Assembly (NCBI RefSeq): GCF_003597395.2
Contig: NC_133769.1
Span: 45,488,283 to 45,552,282, forward strand
DNA from: Chelonoidis abingdonii
Taxonomy: Eukaryota > Chordata > Testudines > Testudinidae
Direction of reading: 5' to 3'
Length of the DNA: 64,000 nt
The notes under the pieces are model-generated. The model was not told where the DNA came from. It ran no database searches and was given only the letters and a program-made list of their open reading frames with translations. The first letter of the stretch is position 1. Every line of letters begins with the position of its first letter. A program made the translations under genes and the position numbers. Shown piece by piece: positions 33,237 to 46,093 of this stretch.

Positions 33237-36200
33237 ACAGGCCATCATTCCATCTTACTCAGTTTGTTTCTTCACTTGGGTAGCTGCAAGACTGGCACCC
33301 TCCAGATGTTGCTGGGGACACGGGTATGCCTTCTCGCCTTGACTTTGATCTGCACTGGTTCTCCTTTTAGCAGTTCATTTTTACAGAACAGCATTGTGAC
33401 ACCACTGTGTGATTTATAAGGCCTGTCTCAATGGCTGTGCTTTGGTCTAGAAAGTCATTTGTTGTGGTCTTGATTATAAAGGTGTCAAATAACGCTTGTA
33501 GCGTTCATTGCTAGTACAATCTTTGAATTGCCCAAGGTCACACACAGTCTATGGTAGAGCAGGAAATTGAACCTAGTTTCCCAAATCCCAGACCAGCACC
33601 CAAACCACTGTTGCATCATTTCTCTCTCTGATTATGTATTACCATGCATGATAATGGCCAAATAAATGGACTAATAAGCATTCAGATTTTTCTACCGTTC
33701 GACAACAGCAACAGAAGTGAAATGGGACAGGCTGGTGACTGAGTTATGGTGCTTTCCAGAAGACTATCCAGAAGATCTAGATTGTGCTAGTTTTTCACTG
33801 TAAATGTTTTCCAGAGGCTGAGACTTATGGAGAAGTGGAAACACCCTTCTTCTGTCCTTCCTTTAACACAATGAATGGGTGACTATTTCATTTCAAAAAC
33901 ATTGACTCTTTATTACACCTATTCTTTTAAAATAGGGGAAAAAACAAGAGTCTGTTTTAGTTACAGAGAGAAAATATATTGACTTCATCTATGGCCTAAG
34001 GAAAGGAGTTATCCTAGGATGTATTGTGCTGATGGTTTATAATGTGTTGCGATCTAAATCTGTCCTTACCAGGAAATATACAGCTGCATATTTTTCAACA
34101 CAATGAGCCAGGTCTGCTCCTAATAAGTCTCAGAGATATTGTCAGTGGAAAAACATATTTACAGGTAACAAGAAAACAGTAAACCCAGATCTTGTATGTA
34201 TAATATGGCAGTTATCTTTTAGACAATGAAATAACATCTGCTAATACTTGATTATAAAGAAGTCCTCTATAAATTTTATAAGATGTCTTATGATTATTTT
34301 TAGTTACATGTCTCCTGCTTATATGTCAACATATGTCCTATGTAGATAGTATTTTTGCAACACATGCTTAGCCTTTGAACTAGAAGACACTAATGAGTCC
34401 TATCTAAAATGTTCCCCTAAAGAGATCATGAAATTAACATGACCTACCTTCATAATCCATTCTATAGACCTCTAAAAATAGTCTTTTTCTTTTGCTTGTG
34501 AAAATAGAGGGTATGACCTGTAAGCAGATGTTGGAGCAGGCTGAGAAGACATGCAACAGAAGGCTCTATTGTACAAATTTTCTTTTGTAAGGATGTTTAA
34601 AGTATAGTTAATATAAACACCAAAATGCTTGGTCTTCAAATGCCTGCTGGTTAAAGGAGTACCAACATGCTGTACTTTAATTTGTTCTCTTTCTTCTGTG
34701 TGTTCCTCCTTAACTCACATGCCTACTTTTTGAGCACATAACGGCTTGCTTTTCTCAAACTCCTTTCACATGTTCCTCAGATTCTGTTAGTCTTTAATTA
34801 ACAACACTGAGCTTTGAAGGAAAATTCAGGTATTAAGAGCTTGTTAAATGAATAAGAGAATTCTTTTCATCAAAGCTGCAGACTTAATCTTTCTGTGACT
34901 TAAAGATAGTAAATGCATGTTTTTCACTTGCAGATTTGAAAACTGATCTGTTTTGTTTTGTTTGTGTTTATTCTGAGTGCATGTTACATGTTATTCTGAG
35001 TGCATGTTTCACTGTGCATGTTACATTTCAAAACAAGCATTCTTAGAAAGGGTTGAGGCTTTTTTAGTAAATTTGTTTCTAGCCAAAAAGCTTGGGGGCG
35101 GGGGGAGAGGGGATTCTGAAATGTAATACACTATAAAAATCCACAGGTGAAATTAATGGCTCCATGTAAACATTATGAATTAATTTTTTTCTTGCCTTAC
35201 AACTCTTTTATTTTCTCTCTTTTGCTGGTACATTTTTGGTAACAATGCTGTACCTATCTGTCCACATGGATTCAAATCCAAATGTCAACTTGTGTATTCC
35301 TCCTTATTTTAATTTTTCAGTTTTCATCTATTTTGGTAATGCTAGAAAAGATTCTATTTTTTTAATATTTGGACATATGCAGATCAGTAATATCAGTTAC
35401 TGTGCAGATGACCAGTATCACATAACACTTGAAAATAACTTAAACTGCATTCAGTTGAAAACAAATATACATACACCCTATTATCACCTCTATAGGCAAA
35501 AGCCTGATTGAAGGTCAAGAGATTCACACTCTGTCAAACCAGGAGGAGAAGCTACTTCCAGAGTTGAGGGCCCTTCACTGAGAACATTCTGCCATCAGTC
35601 CTATGACATTCGTATCTAGGGACGGTAAACTTGAGAACCCCATTTGATCTCATCTGCTGCAGCAATTAACAGGGGCCCTAGTCCTGCATTACACTCAGTG
35701 ACTCCTGCAAATTACTTGGAGCATTTAACTCCTATTGACATCAGTGTTTCACAGGAGGGTCTCCACACCTTACAGGATTGTGCCAAGTGAGAAATGATTG
35801 GGGTCAAGGAAATCTCAGCGTTCAAGGAAATCCCTAAATTTGCTGTTTGATCAATCACTATTCTAAAGGCTGGATAGAGTATGGATAACAATTTGCAATA
35901 CTGTCAGTTTTTCTTTCTGCAAAAGGATCCTGGAATCCTCTTTTCTGCTAGGAGACCGTTTAACAGTCTCCACTAGCAACAAAGTTGCTTCCTCTCATTT
36001 TATTTTACTGACCATTATGAACACAAGTCCAACTCACAGTAGGGTTTCAAACCTTTTGATATCTCTAGAACTGCAGTGAGTTAAACTTATTGAAAAATGA
36101 GTAGAGATGACATTTCATCTCTGCTCCTCAGGCATGAATATATTCCAGCAGAAGCAGACGGGCCAGTCCAAATCCACTGATCTGATCCTCAAAAATAAGT

Positions 36201-36984
36201 GGGAATTTTACAAGTGATGAAAAGTATTATTTTTCAATAATTCACCTAGCTGTGCAGTACCAAAAGCATTCGTGGTGGATGAGATTTTGTGGTTGCTGTT
36301 TAGGAGGAAAGGAAAACCCATTATTTACCTCTTCATGTAAGGGAAGAAGATGCTTAATGGTGGAAGGCCATAGGTGGTCATCAGTAGATTGGTCCACCAA
36401 CTGTAAAGTACTGTACTCTCATTTAGAGACATCTGAAACTTACTTGGGTCCGTCAGTTGCCATGGATGGACCCATGGAAGAGGTCCTAAACTGCAACAAG
36501 AAAAATGAGCTCTGAATTGAAATTGAAAAATCAAGTCATCTGTATAACTTTTCCTTAGTTGGTAAGAGGGTGTCACAAATATTGCTGTTAGCTCCAGAAG
36601 AGTACTCAGGTGATTTATGGAGCAGAAAAGCTTTATCATTCCACAAGACCAATGGAAAGAAAAGATTTAATTCTAGTTGCCCTGTGCTACCGGCCAGATT
36701 AGTATGTTCCTGTGGAAATGGACAACAAAATAACACTAAAACATACAAATATCTAGTTAAAAAATGTCAGCGCCATTTTGTTTTAATCTCGTTTTAACTT
36801 TGAAACAAATGAAGAAAAAGATTTGGAAGAGTAAAACAAGAATGCGTTTTGAAATTTGTTGTTTTTCTGTATTTTTAAGATAGAACTATCTTGGGGGCAG
36901 GTGGACTACCCCTTACTCTTGTGGGTGAGCGGTTACTTACAGGACTAACAGAAACTGCATCTGAAAGTAAATGTTCAGTATTTT
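33237..36984 (+). other. CADPS2 large intron, segment 4
   Basis: At about 33515-33625 a MIR-like SINE fragment in antisense is visible (GCCCAAGGTCACACACAG, then GGAAATTGAACCTAG). A G-rich run GGGGGCGGGGGGAG lies at 35094-35107. Otherwise there is ordinary AT-rich intron with no gene seen. Confidence 0.45.
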
Positions 36985-37256
36985 AAATCAGGTTATGTCT
37001 ACACTGCATTTAAACACCTGCAGCTGGCCAGTGTCAGCTGACTCAGGTTTGCGGGGCTCGGGCTAAGTCGCTGTTTAATTGCAGTGTAGACATTAGGGTT
37101 TGGGCTGCAGCCTCCCACTTTCCTCCCACCTTGCAGGCTCCAGTCTGATCCTGAATGTCGACACCACAACTGAACAGCCCCTTAGCCCAAGCCCCATAAG
37201 CCTGAGTCAGCTGGCATGGGCCAGCTGCGGGTGTCTAATTGCAGTGTAGACATATC
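36985..37256. mobile_element. MITE with TATGTCTACACTGCA terminal repeats
   Basis: The left end reads TTATGTCTACACTGCATT and the right end, in reverse complement, reads GATATGTCTACACTGCAATT. A third copy of the TIR is internal (TTGCAGTGTAGACATTAGGG near 37079-37098), so the element looks like a composite of two units or a MITE with a duplicated end. Interior sequence CAGCTGGCC and AGCTGACTCAGG is itself mirrored near 37202-37225. It is non-coding. Confidence 0.6.
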
Positions 37257-40200
37257 TTAAGGAGTTCACTATCTGGCCCTCATTTATATCTTGGAGAATA
37301 ACAATTGTATATGCTATTCTACCACAGTAACATTTAAGTGAAACAAGAAAACCATGTTTGAAAGTTGGGGCTATTTTCGAAGAGCACATTTTGGAGGGCT
37401 CAGTCGTACCTTATTGTCTATTGTACACATTTTCTGACATCTTTTTGTGCTTTCCTTATTCTTCTTGCAGCATGCTCAGTTCTGTCGAAACACTCACAGC
37501 AAATACATTTGGCAGTTGTAAAAAATTTAGGTATTGTCCATGTGGTTCTGTGTGACAAACTCAGTGAAGTGACAGTTCCTTTGTATGTAGTTATTCTAGT
37601 CTTAGTGCAGGTTGACAGATGTGACATTCTCCTGGTTCACCTTTCTCTCTTGTCATTATCTGGACCCCTGGCTCTTTCCTGTCACATGTATAATATGCCT
37701 CAGTGAGGTTTAATATGACAGAACTATTTACTTTATCACTCCATAGCACAATCTCTCTTGACAATGAAATCAGACAGTGAAATTTACTCAAATTTGAACA
37801 CGTTCCATCTGTCAGGGGGCTGAGGCAAACTGTCAGGGCATCCATCAAAAGAGAGAAGATAAGGTATTTGCTCTTTCACTTCAAATTTATATGATAGTAT
37901 ATTGATGTACATAACTACACATACCTTCACCATATCTGACTTTTGTTCTTTGAAATAATTTAAAGAGTTCAGGCATGTTTTCCTCCTTGACCTGACAGGT
38001 CACAAATATAAATGATTATGAGGGTAGGGAGTTGTTGCTTTTGATTTTACAGCACATTGTGTCATGACCAGGTAACAGTCTATCACTTCTAGATTTAATG
38101 TTGGTTGAGAAAGTTAAGATCAGAGTTTAGCCAGTTGACCTTTCATTAATTTTTGGTGGTTAGTTTAAATAATTAATAAATGAAAGCATTGATATGTCTT
38201 TTCAAACATGCTGCACAGGGAAATGTCATGGGTTGTATATGGCAGATATATAATATTGGAAATGTTTACTTCAGGTTTCTGTAACTCTTCTGTATAACTT
38301 TTCGTGCAATATTTTTAATGATATACATTTTAAGGTCCTGATTCTGTAAAACATTCTTATTCAGGACAAGACTTGAGCATATGCTTAAATTTGCTCTTAA
38401 GTTAAAGTGTGTGCTTGTATAGGATTGGACTTAAACATTTACTTAGATACGTTCCAGAATCAAGGCCAGTATTCCTTGGGCCACATCACAATCTTCTTGT
38501 TCATTAGAATTTATTGAGAAACTGAGTACAATTTGACACTATAGTCAAATTACACTATAGTAATTGAATGTCTGTTTCTCTCTTTATTTGTTATTTTCCT
38601 GGCTTACTGTCTTTTGATGTTCAAAAGCTGAAAATAGATCATTTAAATAGTAGATAAAATTTTATTCACAAATCATGTGTAGTCCGTTGCCTTGATAATT
38701 TCCAATCTCTTTAAATTTTTATTGTTTTAAAGCATATTGTCGCAAACCTTACTCCTATGAGCAGTCATGCATAGTTCCATTAAAATCAAGCTCATTAACT
38801 CTATAGGGTTACTTGCAGGAGTAGTAACGTTTTAAGTATTGGGCCCTTAATTTTTACCTTTTGTGCCTGATTTGGTTAAAAAATAAAAACAACTTCCTTA
38901 GCATAAAAGCCTTGCTAAGGAGTTTAAATCAGAGATAATTTTTCAACATTTATTTACAACTTGTTTAGAAATACTATTCCAGTATTTTGATATATATGTC
39001 TGTCTGCATATAAAAAATAAATACATTGGAATTTATGCAACATTTTTAAATTTGAGATATACTTTAAAGAAAACAAAGTATTGGGATATTTACAGTCTGA
39101 GCAAAATAGGAAATAATTATGAATGTGATTTGTTAAAAAGTAAATTACAGCCCGACACGCCACGTTTGCAGTGGTAACTCTGCACAGGAAATCCATTCCT
39201 TTCTCAACATGCTGTGGACTGACCGTTTGAATTCATGGCCTAACTTCTTTTCATTAACAATAACAAGCCACAAATAAACTGGAGCTTAAATTAATTGCCA
39301 GTATTTTAAATGTCATTGGTTCTAATCATCTTGTTAATTCAATGCCCAGTATTATTTTAATTGTATCAGTTTCCCTTTTGACACTTTTTCATGAAGTAAA
39401 TATAATTTATAAACATGCAGGTCTGCTCATTATAAAACATAATGGTGTCTACTGTCAGTGAGAGACATAGAAAAATGAGTAGGCAGGTAAACTTTTTTTT
39501 AATTGCTATGTACTTGCATTTAATATTCGTTATAGCTAATGCATTAATTATATTTCTATGGTGTAAAAGAAAGGTACATTATAATTTGCATGTACTCACA
39601 CAGAATTTAACTGCTTTTTCAGTTTTATCGTTTCTATGTAGTTAGGGTCTCTCATATATTCAAACTATGGTAATACAATTTGTCTCCAATCACTTATCTA
39701 TTCTTTGCATTTTTTGAAGTGATGTTATTAGATAGCTGAGATGCAAACTTAGGTGACTGTATATCCTTAGTTCTATTATATAACTGAATCAAAAAGGATT
39801 TATGTTGAAGTAGCTGGGAAAAAATACACAGAAAATTGTACTGGAAAGATCAGACATTTTGGGTTCTGGACAAGACGTCTAACGTGAGATTCACCTTGGT
39901 GTGGGTACAAGGCCCTCTGAATCACTCAAGTTTCATGGGAGAGGAGATACTGATTGAAAGGTCACACCTAATTTTTATTAGACATTTACTTGGGAATGTT
40001 GAACCCTGTATAAATTTGTTCACACCAGGTTAAATCTCTTAAGGAATCCAGTAATAATTATGCTTCCTTTGGCATATGAATGCTCTTTTTCTAGGTGTGT
40101 ATTCCTTCAACGATTCATAATAGACAACATTTACCATTGTGCAGAAACCCAGCTTAAGGTCTAAACATTGCTTAAACCCCACTTAAGCCCTTCTGTGGGT

Positions 40201-40358
40201 TTACAAGGAACTTAAACAGTGCATGGACCTTGTACTGGCCCTCTGTACAGAGATGAATTTCACCCAGGCTATCAGCTATCAAAGCAAGACCTTTAGAGAT
40301 GCAGTTGAGCTAATGGTTTATTTTTATATCAAGTATTTGCCTGTATTTAAGAAGGGGG
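37257..40358 (+). other. CADPS2 large intron, segment 5
   Basis: No gene seen. A palindromic repeat unit at about 38333-38467 starts GGTCCTGATTCTG and ends CCAGAATCAAGGCC, and a related unit is near 38740-38850. The rest is AT-rich intron without recognisable elements. Confidence 0.45.
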
Positions 40359-41299
40359 TGTCATGGTAATTTTCCCCAATCTGAACCTTAGAGTCCAAAA
40401 AAAAAGGGGTACTAGCATGAATTCCTCTAAGCTTAATTTCCAGCTTAGATCTGATAAGCTGCCACCAATCAGGACTTGGAGTGCCTGATAAACCCTGGTC
40501 TCCCCAAAACCTTCCCTGGGAACCCCAAGACCCAAATTCCTTGAGTCTCACAACAAAGGGGAATAAACCATTTCCCTTCCCCCTCCTTTCTTCCTCCCAG
40601 ATCTTTCCCGCCCTGGGCGTACACAGCACAGAGAGATCAGGTTTTTTTCCCTCTCCCCACCCCCCAGGCTTTTCCTTCCTGGGTTATCCTGGAGAGATAG
40701 CTCCAGCTATTCAAGCTCCATGAATCTAAAACAAAGAGGAAATTTACCTTCCCCCCTCCCTGCTCTCTCTCCCCACCAAGTCCCTGGTGAGTACAGACTC
40801 AATTTCCTTTGAGCCTTAACCAGAGGAAAAATTAATCAGGTCTTTAAAACAGAAAAACTTTTAATAAAAGAAATGAGAATAAAGATAATCACTGTAAATT
40901 CAAGATGGAATATTACAGGGTCTCTCAGCTTATAGAAACTGGGGAAAAGCCTCCTCCAGAAGAAATACAATTTAAAATACTTCCAGCCAAATACACATTA
41001 AAACTCTACCAGCCAGATACACATTTGCAAATAGAGAAAACTAATTAAAAAGACTAAACTGCCTTTCTACATGCACTTACTACTTGAATAGAAAATTAGA
41101 ACCTGTAGTACATCCGGTCACTCTCAGATCCCAGAGAGAACACAGACAAAAAAAACCCCACACAAACAAAGACTTCCCTCCACCGAGATTTGAAAGTATC
41201 TTGTCTCCTGATCGGTTCTCTGGTCAGGTGTTGCAGGTCACTGTTTGTTAACCCTTTACAGGTGAAAGAGACATTAACCCTTAGCTATCTGTTTATGAG
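40359..41299 (+). mobile_element. Solo LTR-like repeat, about 940 bp
   Basis: It begins TGTCATGGTAATTTTCCCC and ends near CTATCTGTTTATGAGA, whose inverted outer bases (TGTCAT and ATGACA in the relative at 33236) suggest TG...CA ends. G-rich flanks (GGGGG before, GGGG after) may be a short target duplication. An interior CCTTTACAGGTGAAAGAGAC segment near 41251-41270 matches the relative. No coding region is present. Whether the parent is Gypsy or an endogenous retrovirus cannot be told. Confidence 0.45.
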
Positions 41300-42435
41300 A
41301 GGGGTTATGTTACTTGATAGATGTTTTTCAACAAATGTATTAGAGTAATATTATTTTAACTGTTGAAACATAGCTTTCCCTTTTGCAAGTGCAAATTTAC
41401 ATTTGTAGTTTAGCACCCATAAAATGGAATTACAGGTACCAGTCAGAGGCTCTGCACTTTGAAGTACCTGTTTTTCACCTGTAAAAAGGACTGAAGATGT
41501 GCAAATATCCAGATTTGCACTGGCAGTTTAGTTGCAGGTGCAAATTTTGCAGGTGTAAATTGCACCCACAGAAAGGGCACTTCCTAAAGGTTAGTTAATA
41601 ATTACTGCAAGTTGAATGAGGAAAAAAATAGACAGTTTGTTTTGAGAAAGGACCTCGTTTGTTGAAGTCTCTTTTGCTGTATACCTGGTCTTCCTCCAAT
41701 GTTCTGGTGGCTGCTCTGTCTTGTTCACTTGCTGCTTCTTGTTCAGTTGATGGAGTTTCATTTGATAGGTCTGACCCTAATTGGTGCTCATTCCCTCAGG
41801 GAGGGATTCTTAGGAGCTGCCTGCTAGAGGTGGGAAACTTTTTCATGGTGGGAAGCTTTTCTGCCATGTCAGCAGCACAGTGCCTCAGGGTGGGTACCTC
41901 CAAGGATCAGGGAGTTGGAATTCAGAAGACTAGGCCTGAGTTTTGGGCAGGAATGCTCAGTTGAGTGTGCAAGAATAGGACCTATCTGGGGAATGGATCA
42001 GAAAGACTATCTGTGCTACCGTTTATTGGGTAACCATGGCTGTTATTGGGAGGGGTCTTTATGACAGGGATGCTGGAATGAAAGACTGCAGGGAAATGGG
42101 AGCCAGATAGATAGTTAAGAATTTGAATTTCTAAGCTCTTGTCTGATTGATTTCTCGATATAAGTTTCCGCCTCGTTCTTTAACTATATACATATATTAT
42201 TACTGGGATTATTTCAAAGCAATGGAGAGAGTGCAAAGGCCCGGGAGAACTCTGGGTGTAGGAATGGGGTAAATCACAGTGCTTACATTGAAGAATGTTG
42301 TTCAAACAAAACTCACTGCATAGTTTTAATCGATTAAAACATACCAAGACAGAACACAGGTTTCGTTTCTATGATTATGATGATATGTGGAAGAAAATGT
42401 TGAACAAAAGATAAAATAACTCTATCATATTACAG
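41300..42435 (+). other. CADPS2 large intron, last segment
   Basis: No gene recognised. A 101-codon frame at 41659-41964 has no known family features. The intron ends in TATCATATTACAG with a weak pyrimidine tract, which may make recognition of the next exon depend on other signals. Confidence 0.4.
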
Positions 42436-42537
42436 GCCTGATGGAATCGGAACAGTCTCAAATGAAGAGAAAGAAAGGTTTGAGGAGACTAAAAACCGAC
42501 TTTCTTCCCTTTTAGAAAACCAGATAAGCCACTTCAG
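42436..42537 (+). CDS. CADPS2: CADPS2 exon (PDGIGTVS...ISHFR)
   Basis: This 102-nt exon enters in phase 2 and leaves in phase 2. It encodes (R)[20 protein letters not shown] and then [13 protein letters not shown] plus two bases of Arg. [14 protein letters not shown] is the CADPS2 spelling as I recall it (CADPS has RLRVLLENQITHFR). The region is predicted helical and charged. The donor GTGAGT is strong. It is separated from the previous exon by 20.4 kb of repeat-rich intron. Confidence 0.95.
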
Positions 42538-43249
42538 GTGAGTGTGTAATTCATTCAGTGCATATGAAGCTTCATTCAAAATGGTTTTGACATGGTGGTG
42601 TTCATTGTTGTGGCTATGAACAAGGCATAGTAAAGATAACATAATTCATTTATAATAGATGTTTTTCAAAAAGATATAATTTAATTTAATCACACATTAT
42701 TGGCCTATAACGTTCACTTATATAACAGAGGAGATTAATTCCTTCCAATGTGGGAATCACTGGATGAAATTCTATGGCCTCTGACCTCCTGCATAACAGA
42801 CTAGATGACCATAGCAGTGCTTTTGGCCTTAAAACCTTTGACTGTAATTCTAGCTCATGATTAGCTGAAAATCTTCAAATGAAGATGAGTGAGTAAGCCA
42901 TAACTGAAGTCTTGAATAGTTTTAATGAGTACGATCCATATGGAAACTGAGTGCCTTGATTGATTATAGCTGAGTTAAGTTAAAATTATTTTTTTAACCA
43001 TTGAGCTAATCAGATCCCATATGCAAATCTCTATTTCCTGACTGGACCAATCAGAGGTAAATATTTTTCTGGGTATCTAATCTTTCTTTACTAACCTTTA
43101 TATGTTTATACATTTTCCCCCATATCAAGCCAAGTTCTTGCTCCCTAGTCCTCAATGAAGAGTTTGTCCATGCTGAGTTTCAAATTTTAGCCATTTTTGT
43201 TGTTGCCCAGTTCAAAAACTTGATTTAAAATTAAATCACAAAGAAAAGA
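42538..43249 (+). other. CADPS2 intron with CR1 tail fragment
   Basis: A short sense CR1 3'-end fragment is visible at about 42725-42835 (GAAATTCTATGGCCTCTGAC, then CAGACTAGATGACCATAGC). The rest is AT-rich intron with no gene seen. Confidence 0.5.
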
Positions 43250-43278
43250 GTATTTCTTCTTCAAGGGATCCTCTACAA

Positions 43279-43492
43279 CAGCAGTTCTCAAACTTTTGTA
43301 CTGGTGACCACATAGCAAACCTCTGAGTGCGACCCCCCTTATAAATTAAAAACACTTTCAAATATATTTAACAACATTATAAATGCTGGAGGCAAAGTGG
43401 GGCTTGGGGTGGAAGTTGACAGCTCACGACCGCCCATGTAATAACCTCACGACCCCCTGAGGTGTCCCGACCCCCCAGTTTGAGAACCCCTG
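43279..43492. mobile_element. hAT-type MITE in the left repeat of DIRS copy 3
   Basis: A 214-bp element with terminal repeats CAGCAGTTCTCAAAC and, at the other end, GTTTGAGAACCCCTG. This is the CAGNGGTTCTCAAACT style of Charlie-like hAT elements. It is flanked by an 8-bp target duplication with one mismatch, CTCTACAA (43271-43278) and ATCTACAA (43493-43500). It is non-coding. Confidence 0.85.
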
Positions 43493-43995
43493 ATCTACAA
43501 GGATTCCAGTTTTGATTCACATGCACCCCATGCACACAAGGTCAGATTCTTTTGGCCAGCAGTGTCCATTGAACCTACATCTGAGCCCTAGATGTCTTTG
43601 TGTCCCCGCCAGAACCAAGGGCATAAAGGGTAGACTGGGCCTAACCAATCCTTAGTTCCTTTTTACTATTCATGGCAGCAAACCAGAATCCTTGAAGTAT
43701 CCCACCAGCCTTTCTGCGCACTGTACTACCTATTGTTTGTTATTCGTTACTCTTGTTGCCTGTTGGCAACACACACGTGCACAAAAGAGAGAGAGAAAAA
43801 TTCTTATTTTAGTCAGGTTCTGGATTTAGGCTAGAACACTCCCTGTACAGGTGTTCTAGCAGAATGTAAGAGAAATCTCAAGAGTTTAAAACCTGCCCCT
43901 CATCTGAAGCTTCAATGCCACTTCATGATGGGCCCTATATGTGCCCATTTTGTTTAGAAGAGGAACAGTTCCCGAGTGATGTACCATATATCACC

Positions 43996-44279
43996 CAGGA
44001 CTGGCTCCATGTTTTCGGCTGCCCCAAGCGTCGGGGGGGAAGAAAAACCACATGCTACTCTATTCTTCGGTGGCATTTCGGTGGCGGGTCCTTCACTCCC
44101 TCTCGTCTTCGGCAGCACTTCAGCAGCAGCTCAAAGAGGATGAGAGGGACTGAGGGACCCGCTGTCCAGTTCCTGACAAAGACCCGGACAGGCTGCGCCA
44201 ATAGTGGACTGAATGCCGCCCCTTTGTATTTGCCACCCCAAGCACCTCCTTCCTTAGCTAGTGCCTGGAGCTGACCCTG
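43996..44279. mobile_element. hAT-type MITE with CAGGGC(C)GGCTCCA-like ends
   Basis: A 284-bp element with ends CAGGACTGGCTCCA and, in reverse complement, CAGGGTCAGCTCCA. The flanks ATATCACC (43988-43995) and ATATAACC (44280-44287) form an 8-bp duplication with one mismatch. The interior is GC-rich (CCCCAAGCGTCGGG, CGGTGGCATTTCGGTGGCGG) and non-coding. The 119-codon frame at 43915-44274 runs through it and is not a gene. Confidence 0.8.
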
Positions 44280-44874
44280 ATATAACCCCTCGTTTGGGTG
44301 GACTTAGAAAGTCAGAGAAGCCTGCCTCAATTTGTTCCTCCTGGAGTGCCCTCTGCAAACTCCTCAGACATCAAAAGGAAGGACACAGCTGAACTTCACT
44401 CCTCAAGTTGGTCCCTCTCCATGAGTGCCCTGGTGAAACAAGATTCCACTCTGAACTCTCAGGCTATGTAAACCAACAAGTGCCAGTCATCACCCACCAT
44501 TCCAGCTTTGATTACCTCTGAGGAAGTAGGAAGAAGCCCTGCTCCAGAATTAAGCCAAGGCACCAGACACATAAGTTTTACTTATCTCAGTCTCAACAGC
44601 CAAGGGACAGCCAAGAGCCTGACAAGGGTCTCTCTGGCATCCTGGCACCAACTGTTAAGAGAGCACTGGTGGTATCCACTGAACTTGCATACCACCTCTC
44701 TCTTGGTGTTGAGCCTTCAGTTTCTGGCATTTGTGCACAAGCAATATCAGAACAGTGTTCCTCAGTGACCAGCACATCAACACCTAGTGTATTGATACTG
44801 AGGGCATATACAGTACTGAGTGATTTATGTGAGTCCTGGTACTGGAGTCTCCTCTTCTATGAGATTGTGGGTGG

Positions 44875-45297
44875 TGTGGCAAACTCAGGACAGTTAGCTA
44901 CCAGGAGAGGGGTAGTAATTGGTCCCGGAAGGATTAGCCCTAGAGGAATGAGGTTCAGCTGGGACAGGGGTTAGCAGGGAACTAATCAGGTTCAGCTGGC
45001 ACCAATTGCTGGAGACCTTTTTAAAACCTCCCTGGCAGGGAAGCAAGGAGGGGAGGAAGAGAGAAGCAGAGTAGCTGCCAGCAAGTAGGGGCAGCTAAAC
45101 TCTGAGACTCTCCTTGGAAGGCAGCTTGCATTCTCCCCAGAAGGAGAAGAAACTAGAACAAGGGGCTGGCTGAGAAGGGATCAGCCAGACCCTGAGAGAT
45201 TGGGAAAGGTTTTTTTTCTGTTTTCTTTTACCAAGCCTGTGTCTCCGGAGCTGAAAGGGACTGAGCAAACAAACGGAGAGGCAGGTACTTTGCCACA
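44875..45297. mobile_element. Solo LTR, 423 bp, with 4-bp target duplication
   Basis: It begins TGTGGCAAACTC and ends GTACTTTGCCACA. The terminal 9 bases are perfect inverted repeats (TGTGGCAAA / TTTGCCACA), with the canonical TG...CA ends of LTRs. GTGG lies directly on each side (44871-44874 and 45298-45301). A TTTTTAAAACC TATA-like stretch is near 45020. No internal retroviral sequence remains, so this is what is left after recombination between two LTRs. The parent could be Gypsy or an endogenous retrovirus. Confidence 0.75.
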
Positions 45298-46093
45298 GTG
45301 GTGATAACTAAGCGACCAGCTATTGAGTTTGTCAGTCCAGCAAGTGAAGGCAAAATCTCCAATATTGACTTCATCCTCTATCGGCTGAGGGAGCACAGCA
45401 AAGCCAGGGCACCTGTGACAGAACAGCCCCTCCCTTGGAAGAGGTATATTTTTAATCTCCTTTTGGGCATAGTAGGAACTCCTCTCCTACACTCTTACCT
45501 TCCCCTCCTCGTGTAGCACAATAGAAGTCAGGAAGAGACTACTCTAAGGAGGAATCTGTAAGGGCCAGCAGGAAACAACCTACGGTTCCCCCATGTGTCT
45601 GCCATACTCATATGAACCCTGTCCCTACTGGACACCCTGGGGACTGCAGCGATATTCAGGCATCATCGGCTCCTTCTAGGCTTAGATTCCCCTTCCCAAA
45701 AAGGCAATATAGACCTGCAGAGCCAGGTCAGCTAGTGCAGCCTCAGATCCTGAAAAGATAGAAAGAGGGAGGTGATAAGGATCAGTGTTTACAAGGGGAA
45801 GAATAATTTGTCCCTGCCGCGATCTCCTCATTCTCTCTTGACAAAGCAGCAAATCTCTCAATGTCTTCTTCATATACTCATCAAGTATATGGCAGAAATT
45901 CTAGATATATCTCTGGAAGTGGATATATCTAGTGGAAGTGCAGGAAAAACTTTTCAAACTTCTGCACATCTTGCAGCTTTCTATGCCTGATAGACTTCGT
46001 ATGCCTATAAATGAGCACTGTTGAAGCCTGTGAAAGACTTGTGGTGCATACAAGCATCCATTTTGGCCATATTGAAATGAGCCAACTATTTTT

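Noticed and set aside
32859..33419. A 186-codon open frame
   Set aside because: It runs through three units of a minisatellite within a repeat and has no protein-family features.
43915..44274. A 119-codon open frame
   Set aside because: Most of it is the hAT MITE at 43996-44279, with the rest being DIRS copy 3 debris.
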